NCBI GenBank assembly: GCA_024693925.1
Contig: JAILKH010000029.1
Location: forward strand, 1-32,723
DNA length: 32,723 nt
Origin: Lachnospiraceae bacterium
GTDB lineage: Bacteria; Bacillota; Clostridia; Lachnospirales; Lachnospiraceae
Direction of reading: 5' to 3'
Below, in pieces: positions 8,770-16,771 of the stretch; positions within the stretch are counted from its first letter, which is position 1, and every line of letters starts with the position of its first letter. The position numbers and the translations under genes are program-made. The notes beneath the pieces were generated by a model. That model was given only the letters and a program-made list of their open reading frames with translations. It made no database searches and was not told the origin of the DNA.

Positions 8770-9858
8770 CTAAAAATCAAAATCTTCCATGTATTTCATA
8801 TATTTAACTACCATCAATGCGATCTTAAAGGTAATGGCATCTTCAAAAACCCTAAGGTCCAGACCCGTAGTCTTTTGAAGTTTATCCAATCTGTAAACAA
8901 GCGTATTTCTGTGTATATACAGCTGTCTGCTTGTTTCCGACACATTAAGAGAATTCTCAAAGAATTTATTAATGGTCATTATTGTTTCCTCATCAAAATC
9001 ATCCGGTGATTTTCCATCAAAAATCTCCTTTATAAACATTTTACACAAAGGTATCGGCAACTGATATATAAGCCTTCCTATTCCCAGTTCACTGTATGCG
9101 ATCACGAAACGGTCATCAAAGAATATCTTGCCCACATCAAGAGCCATCCTTGCTTCCTTATAGGAACGGCTCACCTCTCTTATCTCCTTAACAATTGTTC
9201 CATAGGATACATGAAGATTCTTAAAACCCTTTGACACAAACAATTCATAAATCTGGTTAGCTGTTTTCGCAACCTCCTCATATCCTTCACCCTGTGCCAT
9301 TTCACGGATTATTATTATATTATCTTCATCAATGGCTGTGATAAAATCTCTGGAACGACCGGAAAACATACTTCTCACACTTTCAAGAGAATTATTCTCC
9401 TTATCATTAACAGCCTCCGCAACTATTGCCACTCTTCTAACATCCGTATCAATCCTCAACTTCTGGGAACGGTTGTATATATCTACCAGCAGGAGGTTAT
9501 CCAGCAAAAGATTCTTGATAAAATTATCCTTATCATATCTTTCTTTGTATGCTATCTGAAGATTCTGTATTTGAAATGCCACTATTTTGCCAACAGTATA
9601 TGCATTTTCCGACCCTCCGCGAACCACCACAATATACTCCAGCTGCTGATCATCATAAACCTTAAAAAACTGATAACCCTGAATCTCCTGACTGTCTGCC
9701 GGCGACCCTGTAAAGTTACCGGCTGCCTGATGGAAATCCCCCGGCTCTTTAAAGGTTGCAGCCAATATCTTTCCCTCTGTATCAATTACCCCCAGCTCCA
9801 TCTTTGTAATACTTTTCAAACCATCAATAGTGGTTTGCAATACTTGGTTAGATATCAT
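8770..9858 (-). CDS. CdaR-family transcriptional regulator (sugar-diacid recognition plus PucR-type HTH)
   Basis: Probable DNA-binding regulator of 362 residues. The N-terminus (ISNQVLQTTIDGLKSITKM, then ELGVIDTEGKILAAT) resembles the diacid-recognition domain of CdaR. The middle is a degenerate GGDEF-like segment. The C-terminus (about 300-362) has the HTH_30 helix-turn-helix: FFENSLNVSETSRQLYIH, then RNTLVYRLDKLQKTTGLDLR. The family usually responds to glycerate, glucarate or related acids, but no sugar-acid catabolic gene is in view, so the ligand is unknown. Its closest neighbour downstream is ftsE; whether it regulates division genes or is only adjacent cannot be told. The ribosome site GGAGAAGG precedes the ATG. 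Confidence 0.85.
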   Translation of the reverse strand: MISNQVLQTTIDGLKSITKMELGVIDTEGKILAATFKEPGDFHQAAGNFTGSPADSQEIQGYQFFKVYDDQQLEYIVVVRGGSENAYTVGKIVAFQIQNLQIAYKERYDKDNFIKNLLLDNLLLVDIYNRSQKLRIDTDVRRVAIVAEAVNDKENNSLESVRSMFSGRSRDFITAIDEDNIIIIREMAQGEGYEEVAKTANQIYELFVSKGFKNLHVSYGTIVKEIREVSRSYKEARMALDVGKIFFDDRFVIAYSELGIGRLIYQLPIPLCKMFIKEIFDGKSPDDFDEETIMTINKFFENSLNVSETSRQLYIHRNTLVYRLDKLQKTTGLDLRVFEDAITFKIALMVVKYMKYMEDFDF

Positions 9859-9977
9859 ATTTCCTTCTCCTTCGGTAAACTTAATTTAATAATTTTACCC
9901 ATATAGATACATAATAATACATATACCGGAAAAAATAAAGAAAAAAAGTTTTCATTTTTGTTACATTTTACCAATAG

Positions 9978-10006
9978 TTGAAAAAAACACGTAAAAAAGA
10001 TACAAT
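9978..10006 (+). promoter_or_regulatory. Promoter of the GT-C glycosyltransferase gene
   Basis: TTGAAA (9978-9983) and TACAAT (10001-10006) are exactly 17 bases apart and 36 bases before the start codon at 10043. The region between the two divergent genes (9859-10042) is very A/T rich and holds no gene. Confidence 0.65.
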
Positions 10007-10042
10007 CAAAAAGAATTTATTCCAATTAAGGAGTCCCGATAT

Positions 10043-11518
10043 ATGACTTTAAATTTCAACAAAAAAAATATAATTACATATATGCCCTACATACTTGTTT
10101 TTCTGGGGGCCGCAATATATATATCCCTGACCTTTAACAATAACGTCTGGCTTGATGAAGCATTCACCGCCTCCCTGGTCAGGACAGACATGCCCGGAGT
10201 GCTTAAACGTTCAATGAATGACACGCTTCCCCCTTTATATAACATAATACTGAAAATAAGCACCGACCTGTTTGGATATACCATACCCGTTATGAAAATA
10301 ACCAGCACCCTCCCCATGATCCTTACCCTTCTTCTGGGGGCTATCGTGGTAAGAAAACGATTTGGGAGCTTAACCTCCTGTTTGTTCATCATTTCTCTCA
10401 TCGTAATGCCGAATATGTTATTTTACGGTGTTGAGATAAGAATGTACAGCCTTGGTTTTTTGTTCTCCACCGCTTCCGGAATATATGTTTACGAAGTTAT
10501 AAAGGAGCCCTCTTTAAAAAACCGGATATTGTTTATATTATTCAGTGTTGCAGCCGGCTATTCCCATCATTTTGCCTTTGTGACCGTGGGCTTTGTGTAT
10601 TTCTTTCTTCTTTTATATTGCTTTTCCGAACAGTTAAAATACAGTAAAGATCACCAAAGGGAGGCTCATCCCCTGATCATTATTGATTTTATAAAATGTC
10701 TTGCAGCAACTTTTATACTTTACTTTCCCTGCCTTGTGGTAACCCTTAAACAATTTAAAAGTGTCAGCGGATACTTCTCAATGCCCGAGATCACTCCTTC
10801 GGTATTCATAAAGTATTGCCGTTACCCCTATACCGTGGGGTTTACTCCCTTAAGTATACTTCTATTGCTTACCATTGTCGGTCTATTTATAAATCTGGTA
10901 TTAAAAAAAGGCAAAACAGTCAGGGAATATTTCACCTTATATTGTTTTATCATATATTACGGAGTCCTGCTTTTCGGCACCTGCGTAAGCAAGATCATGA
11001 CTGCAAACATTTTTGTGGACCGTTATCTGTTTTTCTCTTTGGGAACATTATGGCTGTTCTTTGCAATAGAAGCCTCTTCACTTAAAAAACCGTATTTATA
11101 TGCTGTGATCCTTCTTCAGATCTTCACGGGAATAGTTTCATATGATCAGGCTTTTAAAAGTGAATATACAAAGGGTGCGGATGAAATGATCTCCTGGCTT
11201 CATGAAAATACCAAAGAAGGAGATATCTTATATACCCTTGAGGATTACGAAGAACTGGCCTACTGTCTTACTTTCTATGAAAACCGGCTGACAAATGCAG
11301 AAACCCTTGACGAAGCTGTGAAAGCGGCGCAAAACTCTGATATCTGGGTGGCTGTTCTTGACGGATATGCTAAGGAACCCGATTCCTCACATCCCCGGGG
11401 AAACGCAGGCTATGCCGCATATGTAAAAGAGATCGAAGATAAAGGATATTCTCTTATTCCCAAAGGGGACTTTGCCTTTGACCGTTACCATCTGAAAATT
11501 TATTTATTGAATAAGTAA
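10043..11518 (+). CDS. GT-C fold membrane glycosyltransferase (family 39/PMT-like)
   Basis: Polytopic membrane protein of 491 residues that probably transfers a sugar from a polyprenyl-phosphate donor to an envelope glycan or protein. After the first helix, the first loop carries NNVWLDEAFTASLVRTDMPG, the acidic Asp-Glu motif of ArnT/PMT-type GT-C enzymes, followed by DTLPPLYNIILKI as in family 39. About ten hydrophobic segments run to residue 375, followed by a soluble C-terminal domain (about 380-491). It is preceded by a good promoter and AAGGAG, and is probably a single-gene unit ending near the AT-rich hairpin at 11535. The acceptor is unknown. Confidence 0.8.
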   Translation: MTLNFNKKNIITYMPYILVFLGAAIYISLTFNNNVWLDEAFTASLVRTDMPGVLKRSMNDTLPPLYNIILKISTDLFGYTIPVMKITSTLPMILTLLLGAIVVRKRFGSLTSCLFIISLIVMPNMLFYGVEIRMYSLGFLFSTASGIYVYEVIKEPSLKNRILFILFSVAAGYSHHFAFVTVGFVYFFLLLYCFSEQLKYSKDHQREAHPLIIIDFIKCLAATFILYFPCLVVTLKQFKSVSGYFSMPEITPSVFIKYCRYPYTVGFTPLSILLLLTIVGLFINLVLKKGKTVREYFTLYCFIIYYGVLLFGTCVSKIMTANIFVDRYLFFSLGTLWLFFAIEASSLKKPYLYAVILLQIFTGIVSYDQAFKSEYTKGADEMISWLHENTKEGDILYTLEDYEELAYCLTFYENRLTNAETLDEAVKAAQNSDIWVAVLDGYAKEPDSSHPRGNAGYAAYVKEIEDKGYSLIPKGDFAFDRYHLKIYLLNK

Positions 11519-11534
11519 AACATACATACTGTAC

Positions 11535-11566
11535 AAATTTATGATTATAAATTTATTAATTTTTTA
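11535..11566 (+). terminator. Weak AT-rich terminator-like hairpin after the glycosyltransferase gene
   Basis: An eight-base perfect inverted repeat (AAATTTAT at 11535-11542, ATAAATTT at 11547-11554, loop GATT) is followed by ATTAATTTTTT. The stem contains no GC pairs, so its strength is doubtful. Confidence 0.3.
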
Positions 11567-11568
11567 TC

Positions 11569-11597
11569 GTCACATTCCCCATCAAATGTGTTATAAT
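11569..11597 (+). promoter_or_regulatory. Extended -10 promoter of the yjfB-like gene
   Basis: A perfect TATAAT (11592-11597) is preceded by TGT (extended -10). GTCACA (11569-11574), a 4/6 match to the -35 consensus, lies 17 bases upstream. Transcription would start near 11604, giving a leader of about 75 bases before the ATG at 11680. Confidence 0.65.
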
Positions 11598-11679
11598 CAA
11601 ATTGTATTATGAAATGGATTTAATGAGTGCGGAGATTTCGTCCATGGCGATTTTTCCGGCCGAACGAAGAGGTGATAAT

Positions 11680-11874
11680 ATGGATATTGTAAGCATGCCA
11701 AATATTCCTTTAATGTCAATGTCAATGTCTCAGTCCAAGGTCATGAACGATTTTGGTGTGGCTATGTTGGATAAATCCCTTGAAACAGTCAAGGATATGG
11801 GAAATTCAATGACAAAGATGATGGAGCAGTCGGTGAGTCCGAACCTGGGAAGTCATATTGATATTTCGGTATGA
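11680..11874 (+). CDS. yjfB: YjfB-family putative motility protein
   Basis: Small protein of 64 residues: MDIVSMPNIPLMSMSMSQSK, then an amphipathic helical middle (VAMLDKSLETVKDMGNSMTK) and an ending PNLGSHIDISV. This matches the YjfB family pattern (MDI...SMAMSQ...VL.K.LD..., ending HLG..IDI), found mainly in motile Gram-positives and of unknown biochemical role. The start is fixed by GAGGTGAT six bases before the ATG. The in-frame extension upstream has no ribosome site and lies in the leader. Its stop at 11872-11874 directly abuts the stop of the convergent CPBP gene. No flagellar gene is in the window, so it is a detached member of any motility regulon. Confidence 0.8.
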   Translation: MDIVSMPNIPLMSMSMSQSKVMNDFGVAMLDKSLETVKDMGNSMTKMMEQSVSPNLGSHIDISV

Positions 11875-12828
11875 TCACCGGTTTAATAAAGCCATAACTT
11901 TATCCAGAAAAAATATCACAAATACACATATTATGATCGCAAGCCAGCCGGAAAATGTCAAAAGACGTGTTCCGGTTTCTTTTTTTACTTCAAGGATCTT
12001 ATCAAGCGTTCCCTCACGTTTGCATATTACAATATAAACTCCGAAAGCCAATGCACCGGCCACAAGAGCAACCACCATGGAAACACCTATCATCCCCAAC
12101 TTATAATCCTGTGTTATCTCCGAAGTTGCAATTTCCGTAAGGTTAAGTCCCATAGCTTTGTAAGCCTTATCCATTACAAGCATAAGCATAACATTCCAGG
12201 TATTTATAACCGCATGCATTATCATAGAAGAAAGAATACTTCCCGTAGCCTCTATCATATAACAGGCAAATATTCCTATTAAAACCGCATAGCAAAACTG
12301 ATTAATATTTAAATGCATCAAACCGAAATATAAGGAGCTCAGAAACGCTGCCCCCGGTATAAATCCTGTCTTTTTATACCCTCCGTATATTACTCCTCTG
12401 AAGGTAAATTCTTCACAAACCGGTCCGAATATCCCAACCATGAATATTATAAGTAAAGAAGGCATTTGAGTAAATTCGGCAGACATTTCAATTGCAGTAT
12501 TTGTAGTAAACAGCTGCGACGCCAGATTTACCACCGTAATGACCGGCATTATCAGGAAGGTAAACAAAACCACCAGCAGGGCCGTTACCGGATTAAGCTT
12601 TTTAAGCGATACCCATTCAAACACATCACAATTAAATATAAGCAAAAAAACAAACGATGGAATAAGGATCATCAATTGGGTGATAAGAAGCGAAGAAAAA
12701 ACACTGATCTCCACCGCACCCGCAAAAAGCGTCGATAAAAGAATCGACGCTAAAAGATGCAATATTATTAAAATCAAAAAAAACGAATTAACACGCTTAC
12801 TGACGGTTAAATTACCGGTTTCATTCAT
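11875..12828 (-). CDS. CPBP family intramembrane glutamic protease (CAAX/Abi type)
   Basis: Polytopic membrane protease of 317 residues. The CPBP motifs are present: motif 1 GPVCEEFTFRGVIYG with E139/E140 and R144, motif 2 with the histidine in LYFGLMHLN (about H172), and motif 3 MHAVINTW (about H205). Members process prenylated proteins or peptides, or give immunity to bacteriocins in some Gram-positives; which role applies here is unknown. The start codon comes one base after the stop of the 77-residue gene and lacks its own ribosome site, so its translation probably depends on that gene. A C-terminal hydrophobic segment follows a basic loop. Confidence 0.88.
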   Translation of the reverse strand: MNETGNLTVSKRVNSFFLILIILHLLASILLSTLFAGAVEISVFSSLLITQLMILIPSFVFLLIFNCDVFEWVSLKKLNPVTALLVVLFTFLIMPVITVVNLASQLFTTNTAIEMSAEFTQMPSLLIIFMVGIFGPVCEEFTFRGVIYGGYKKTGFIPGAAFLSSLYFGLMHLNINQFCYAVLIGIFACYMIEATGSILSSMIMHAVINTWNVMLMLVMDKAYKAMGLNLTEIATSEITQDYKLGMIGVSMVVALVAGALAFGVYIVICKREGTLDKILEVKKETGTRLLTFSGWLAIIICVFVIFFLDKVMALLNR

Positions 12829-12829
12829 C

Positions 12830-13063
12830 TTACGAATTGCACATGAAGTTTACAAGCTTATCTATATCTTCAGGCTCATAAGCAACAACTTCAAGCTCCT
12901 CTATGGTACCATCGGAAAAAATATTTGCCAAAGAAACATACTGCGAAAGCTTTGACTTAAGATTCAAGCGATCTCCCTCACCGGTAACCAGCTCAACCTT
13001 TCCCTTACAACTGTCAACTACCTGAAAAAATTTCTCAATGTCATTAATCTTTGTAACTTTCAT
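12830..13063 (-). CDS. Conserved-looking small protein of unknown function (77 residues)
   Basis: I do not recognise a functional family. The protein is soluble and acidic with a mixed alpha/beta look: an opening helix (INDIEKFFQVVDSCKGKVEL), a central SKLSQYVSLANIFSDGTIEE and an ending EDIDKLVNFMCNS. It has no signal peptide or membrane segment. The start is well defined (AGGAGATAGTT before the ATG). The CPBP protease gene begins one base after its stop, so they form a coupled pair. The codon pattern resembles its neighbours, and the ribosome site and coupling make it a real gene. The weak hairpin at 13119-13132 between ridA and this gene is unlikely to stop transcription. Confidence 0.8.
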   Translation of the reverse strand: MKVTKINDIEKFFQVVDSCKGKVELVTGEGDRLNLKSKLSQYVSLANIFSDGTIEELEVVAYEPEDIDKLVNFMCNS

Positions 13064-13154
13064 AACTATCTCCTTTCCTTTAAGCCAAGATCAATCATAC
13101 AGCTTAAGCATCCTCAAAGTAACCGCCGTTACTAAATGATCCTTATTGCGATCC

Positions 13155-13535
13155 TTATACAACGGCTATTGCTTCAACTTCTATAAAAACATCCTTTGGA
13201 AGTCTTGCAACCTCTACGCAACTTCTTGAAGGATAACTTCCCTCGTTAAAAAATGTGGCATACACTTCATTGATATCAGCAAAATCATCCATATTTTTTA
13301 TAAATACAGTAGTCTTTATAACCTTATCCATACTGCTTCCAGAAGCTTCCAAAAGTGATTTAAGATTCGTAAGTGCCTGTTTTGCCTGTTCTTTAACACC
13401 GGATACAACTTCACCGGTTTCAGGGATAACAGGTATCATCCCCGATGTATAGACCATTCCGCCCACTTCAACAGCCTGTGAATAGGGACCTATTGCCGAC
13501 GGCGCTTTATCTGTGCTTATTATTCTTCTATCCAT
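13155..13535 (-). CDS. ridA: RidA family reactive-intermediate deaminase
   Basis: Cytosolic trimeric enzyme of the YjgF/YER057c/UK114 family that hydrolyses reactive enamines and imines released by PLP enzymes such as threonine dehydratase. At 126 residues it is standard length. Signatures: SAIGPYSQAVEVGGMVYTSG near the start and the C-terminal block YPSRSCVEVARLPKDVFIEVEAIAV, whose Arg104 is the conserved substrate-binding arginine. The ATG at 13535 has GAGG at good distance, and an extended -10 promoter lies just upstream. It may continue into the 77-residue gene 91 bases downstream. Confidence 0.96.
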   Translation of the reverse strand: MDRRIISTDKAPSAIGPYSQAVEVGGMVYTSGMIPVIPETGEVVSGVKEQAKQALTNLKSLLEASGSSMDKVIKTTVFIKNMDDFADINEVYATFFNEGSYPSRSCVEVARLPKDVFIEVEAIAVV

Positions 13536-13592
13536 TTCAAATGCCTCTTCTCATATATTGATCATATATAATAAACTTTTAATTTAGATAAC

Positions 13593-13621
13593 TTTATAAC
13601 ATTTTTTTTCAAATTTGTAAA
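13593..13621 (-). promoter_or_regulatory. Promoter of ridA
   Basis: On the minus strand, TTTACA (13616-13621) and TATAAA (13593-13598) are 17 bases apart with a TGT extended -10 element. The region between cvfB and ridA is AT-rich and has no clear terminator for cvfB. Confidence 0.6.
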
Positions 13622-13647
13622 TAGCATGGTTAAACTTGTACTTTTTG

Positions 13648-14499
13648 TTATGCTTTTTTATTATACTTTTTTACTATGCTTTTCTCACCGATCTCTATTT
13701 TATGCTGCTTATATAACCGGCCCACAGCACGTTTAAATTCATTCTTACTCATATTGAATTCACGTTTTATGATTTCCGGATCTGCTTTATCGTTAAACGG
13801 AAGCACTCCGTCAAAGGCTTCTATAACCGCCATAACCTTATCCGCATCCTCATCGATCTGCAGATAGGCTTTTTTCCTTAAGCTGAGGGTCATCTTTCGG
13901 TCTTCTCTTATTTTTGTCACTCTTGCATCCACGATCTGACCCACTCTTATGTCCGCATACAACTCTCTTTTGGGAATAAGCGCAGAATACTCATCATCCA
14001 CGGCAACAAACGCTCCAAAATTCTCACTCAAAAGATAGACTCTTCCCCGAACCTCATCACCCTCTTTATAATTATGATCGGTACTGAGATAATCATATAC
14101 ATTCATAGTAAGACACAATCTTGAGCTTTTATCGATATATAATGCCACAAGACACTCATCTCCGGGCTTAAGTCTTAATGTTTGCTGCTTATAAGGAAGC
14201 AGCAGATCTTTTTCAAGACCCCAATCCAGAAAGGCCCCTATCTTACCCACATCCTTGACCTTTAATAATGCAACCTCATGAAGCTTTATGTAGGGCCTGT
14301 TAACCGTTGCTATCAATCTGTCCTTACTGTCTTTGTAAATAAAGACCTCCAGTTCACTTCCTACTGCCGCATCCTTTGGCACCTGTTTTACAGGCAATAA
14401 GATCCTCTCGCTTTCCGCTTCTCTGTCGCTTGCAAGATATGCCCCATGATCGACCTTTTTTACAATTATCAAACGTTGTGTTTCACCTAACTTAAACAT
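13648..14499 (-). CDS. cvfB: CvfB-like S1 RNA-binding regulator
   Basis: RNA-binding protein of 283 residues of the CvfB/YitL family, which influences virulence-factor and stress gene expression in other Firmicutes. It shows tandem S1-type beta-barrels: the first near residues 1-60, the second with LLKVKDVGKIGAFLDWGLEKD (about 75-140), and the third with GEVRGRVY-like EGDEVRGRVYLLSENFGAFV and MTLSLRKKAY (about 150-215). A C-terminal winged-helix part follows (MSKNEFKRAVGRLYKQHKIEI). It lies 64 bases after the PRPP synthetase gene with no terminator between them, so it probably belongs to the dnaD-dnaC-prs transcript. The ribosome site is weak. Confidence 0.9.
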   Translation of the reverse strand: MFKLGETQRLIIVKKVDHGAYLASDREAESERILLPVKQVPKDAAVGSELEVFIYKDSKDRLIATVNRPYIKLHEVALLKVKDVGKIGAFLDWGLEKDLLLPYKQQTLRLKPGDECLVALYIDKSSRLCLTMNVYDYLSTDHNYKEGDEVRGRVYLLSENFGAFVAVDDEYSALIPKRELYADIRVGQIVDARVTKIREDRKMTLSLRKKAYLQIDEDADKVMAVIEAFDGVLPFNDKADPEIIKREFNMSKNEFKRAVGRLYKQHKIEIGEKSIVKKYNKKA

Positions 14500-14563
14500 T
14501 CTGTCTTAATTTTCCCCGTCTTATTACACCCGCCGAAACCTGTACCTGCATTACAAACAGACC

Positions 14564-15748
14564 TCAGATCAAACCGGCGTTATATTTATTTACAAGGCTG
14601 TGAATCCTTTCAAACGGATCCAAAAGATCGGAAATCGATGTATCATGATTCAAAGTATCAATGATATACGCTATATATTTACTCATATCACAACTTACAT
14701 AATATGGTTTTTCAAACAACTGGGGCATCTGATATACCATATTTGTGGTAAGCACCTTATCAATAATACCTTCCTCATATGCTTTATCGAAAACCTCAAG
14801 TCCCTTTGTAAACAGGCCGAAAGTAGCTGCTATAAATATCCTTCCCGCATTACGTTTCTTGAGCTGTCTCGCAACATCCAGAACACTTTCTCCGGAAGAT
14901 ATCATATCATCTACAACCAGAACATCCTTTCCCTCAACACTTGAACCCAGAAACTCGTGACTTACTATAGGATTTCTGCCATCAATTATCTGTGTATAAT
15001 CACGTCTCTTATAAAACATTCCCATATCAAGTCCAAGCATATTAGCAAGATATATAGCCCTTCCCATACCACCTTCATCAGGGCTTATCATCATCATATG
15101 CTCCGAATCGATCTTCAGATCATGTACACTGCCCAACAGGCCTTTAACAAACTGGTAAGCCGGTGTTACGGTCTCAAAACCGGAAAGGGGTATTGCATTC
15201 TGAACCCTGGGATCATGGGCATCGAAGGTTATTATGTTATCCACTCCCATTCTGACCATTTCCTGCAACGCCAGTGCACAATCAAGAGATTCTCTTGCAC
15301 TTCTTTTATGCTGACGGCTTTCATACAGAAACGGCATAATTACCGTTATCCTTCTGGCCTTTCCTCCCACTGCGGCTATTATCCTCTTTAAATCCTGATA
15401 ATGATCATCCGGAGACATATGATTATCCCGGCCGCATAATTTATAAGTAAGACTGTAATTGGTTATATCCACCAATATATAAAGATCCGTTCCTCTGACC
15501 GACTCATTTATAACCCCCTTGGCTTCTCCCGTTCCGAATCGGTTAATTGTAGCATCCAATATATATGAATCTCTCTGATATCCCGCAAAAGGCAATGAAT
15601 TCTTATGCTCATTCTCCCTTTCCGTTCTCCACTTCACAAGATATTTATCAATCTTATGTCCAAGATCAATACATCCTTCCAGAGGTATCATTCTGAGTGA
15701 GCCTACCGGTATCGACTCAAGATTACGTTTTTCTTCACGACTAGGCAT
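14564..15748 (-). CDS. prs: Ribose-phosphate pyrophosphokinase, long divergent form
   Basis: Makes PRPP from ribose 5-phosphate and ATP for nucleotide, histidine and NAD synthesis. Recognisable blocks are NRFGTGEAKGVINESVRG, an ATP-loop region PFLYESRQHKRSARESLD, FDAHDPRVQNAIP, SPDEGGMGRA, the KRR flexible-loop region and the PRPP-binding loop VLVVDDMISSGESVLDV. At 394 residues it is about 80 longer than classical enzymes, with an added N-terminal segment. The PRPP loop reads ISSGES where the classical form is IDTAGT. The start is the ATG at 15748, with GAGG six bases upstream; the GTG at 15760 is part of that ribosome site. It begins eight bases after the helicase loader stop. Confidence 0.88.
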   Translation of the reverse strand: MPSREEKRNLESIPVGSLRMIPLEGCIDLGHKIDKYLVKWRTERENEHKNSLPFAGYQRDSYILDATINRFGTGEAKGVINESVRGTDLYILVDITNYSLTYKLCGRDNHMSPDDHYQDLKRIIAAVGGKARRITVIMPFLYESRQHKRSARESLDCALALQEMVRMGVDNIITFDAHDPRVQNAIPLSGFETVTPAYQFVKGLLGSVHDLKIDSEHMMMISPDEGGMGRAIYLANMLGLDMGMFYKRRDYTQIIDGRNPIVSHEFLGSSVEGKDVLVVDDMISSGESVLDVARQLKKRNAGRIFIAATFGLFTKGLEVFDKAYEEGIIDKVLTTNMVYQMPQLFEKPYYVSCDMSKYIAYIIDTLNHDTSISDLLDPFERIHSLVNKYNAGLI

Positions 15749-15756
15749 TAATATCC

Positions 15757-16731
15757 TCACTTTCTGCTTGCAGCTCTCTTGATCTTAATCCTCAGATCAT
15801 TAATATTTGGTTTTATCATCCTATATTTTCCATATAACCTTGAAAATATCCTCTCCGAATAACGCTGGGAAATCTCTTCAATGGAAAGATTGGTTGATAT
15901 TATAGTCGATCTGTTTCTGCAGTCTCTTTCATTAACTATCAAAAACAACTGACTTAATACAAAAGAATTACTCATCTCTGTTCCCAGATCATCTATTATC
16001 AAAAGGTCGCATTCGAAAATATCCTCATGCATCCTATTGATATCTTCACTTATTTCTCCCGACCTGAAAGCATACTTAGCAAGTGTATCAAATAATTGAA
16101 ATGCTGTAAAGTAAATAACAGAATGACCCTGCTTTAGTAATTCATTGGCAATACAATTGGTCAGAAATGTTTTACCGACTCCTACATCTCCATAAAAAAG
16201 TATGTTTTCATAGGTTTTATCAAAATCATTAACATAAGACTTACAGCTTTCGATTATGGTTTTCATCCTGGGAATTTCATCATCCGCATAATGATCATAA
16301 GTCAGAGTATCGAAATTCTCCGCCTTAAGTACTCTTTCAATATTTGACTGTTTATATAAACATCTTATTATTTCCTGCTTAAGGCACTTGCATTTATTTC
16401 CGTTAACATATCCGGTATCCTTGCATTCCGGACAATCATATACCGGCTCCAGATAATCCTCCGGAAAATCCGAGGATCTTAACAATTCCTTCTTGCGTGC
16501 GGAAATTTTCCCAAGCTCTTCCCTTAACGTACTTAAGGCACCCCGTTCTCCGCCGATAAGCTTCTTCCCTATTTCAAGAGAAATATCCGCTACCGACGAA
16601 TCAAGTGCCTCATATTCAGGTATAGCCTCATATACCGCTTTCTTCCTTTGCAGCATAATATGCCTGTTCTTATTCTGTTTTTCTTCATAAGTACGCATTA
16701 TCTCATCGTACTTTGCATTTGAGATCGACAT
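15757..16731 (-). CDS. Replicative helicase loader (DnaC/DnaI-like AAA+ ATPase)
   Basis: Cytosolic AAA+ protein of 324 residues that loads the replicative helicase at origins or restarting forks. The N-terminus (1-95) is a charged helical helicase-binding part. Four cysteines in YDCPECKDTGYVNGNKCKC (near residues 100-116) form a zinc-binding site like that of DnaI. The ATPase domain follows: Walker A GDVGVGKT, Walker B CDLLIIDDLGTE, sensor region STIISTNLS and arginine-finger region SRLYGKYRMI. The ATG at 16731 has AAGGA seven bases upstream and is preferred over the GTG at 16737. It is read directly after the DnaD-domain gene, which supports a replication role rather than an IstB transposition role. 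Confidence 0.92.
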   Translation of the reverse strand: MSISNAKYDEIMRTYEEKQNKNRHIMLQRKKAVYEAIPEYEALDSSVADISLEIGKKLIGGERGALSTLREELGKISARKKELLRSSDFPEDYLEPVYDCPECKDTGYVNGNKCKCLKQEIIRCLYKQSNIERVLKAENFDTLTYDHYADDEIPRMKTIIESCKSYVNDFDKTYENILFYGDVGVGKTFLTNCIANELLKQGHSVIYFTAFQLFDTLAKYAFRSGEISEDINRMHEDIFECDLLIIDDLGTEMSNSFVLSQLFLIVNERDCRNRSTIISTNLSIEEISQRYSERIFSRLYGKYRMIKPNINDLRIKIKRAASRK

Positions 16732-16771
16732 ATACACATCCTTATCTTTATCACGGACAAATTATATCATT

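Noticed and set aside
11604-11679. Cyclic-di-GMP or other riboswitch in the yjfB leader
   Set aside because: The leader is only about 75 bases, lacks the conserved GEMM motifs and shows no strong stem.
13119-13132. Terminator between ridA and the 77-residue gene
   Set aside because: The stem is only five pairs, followed by TTTG, too weak to call.
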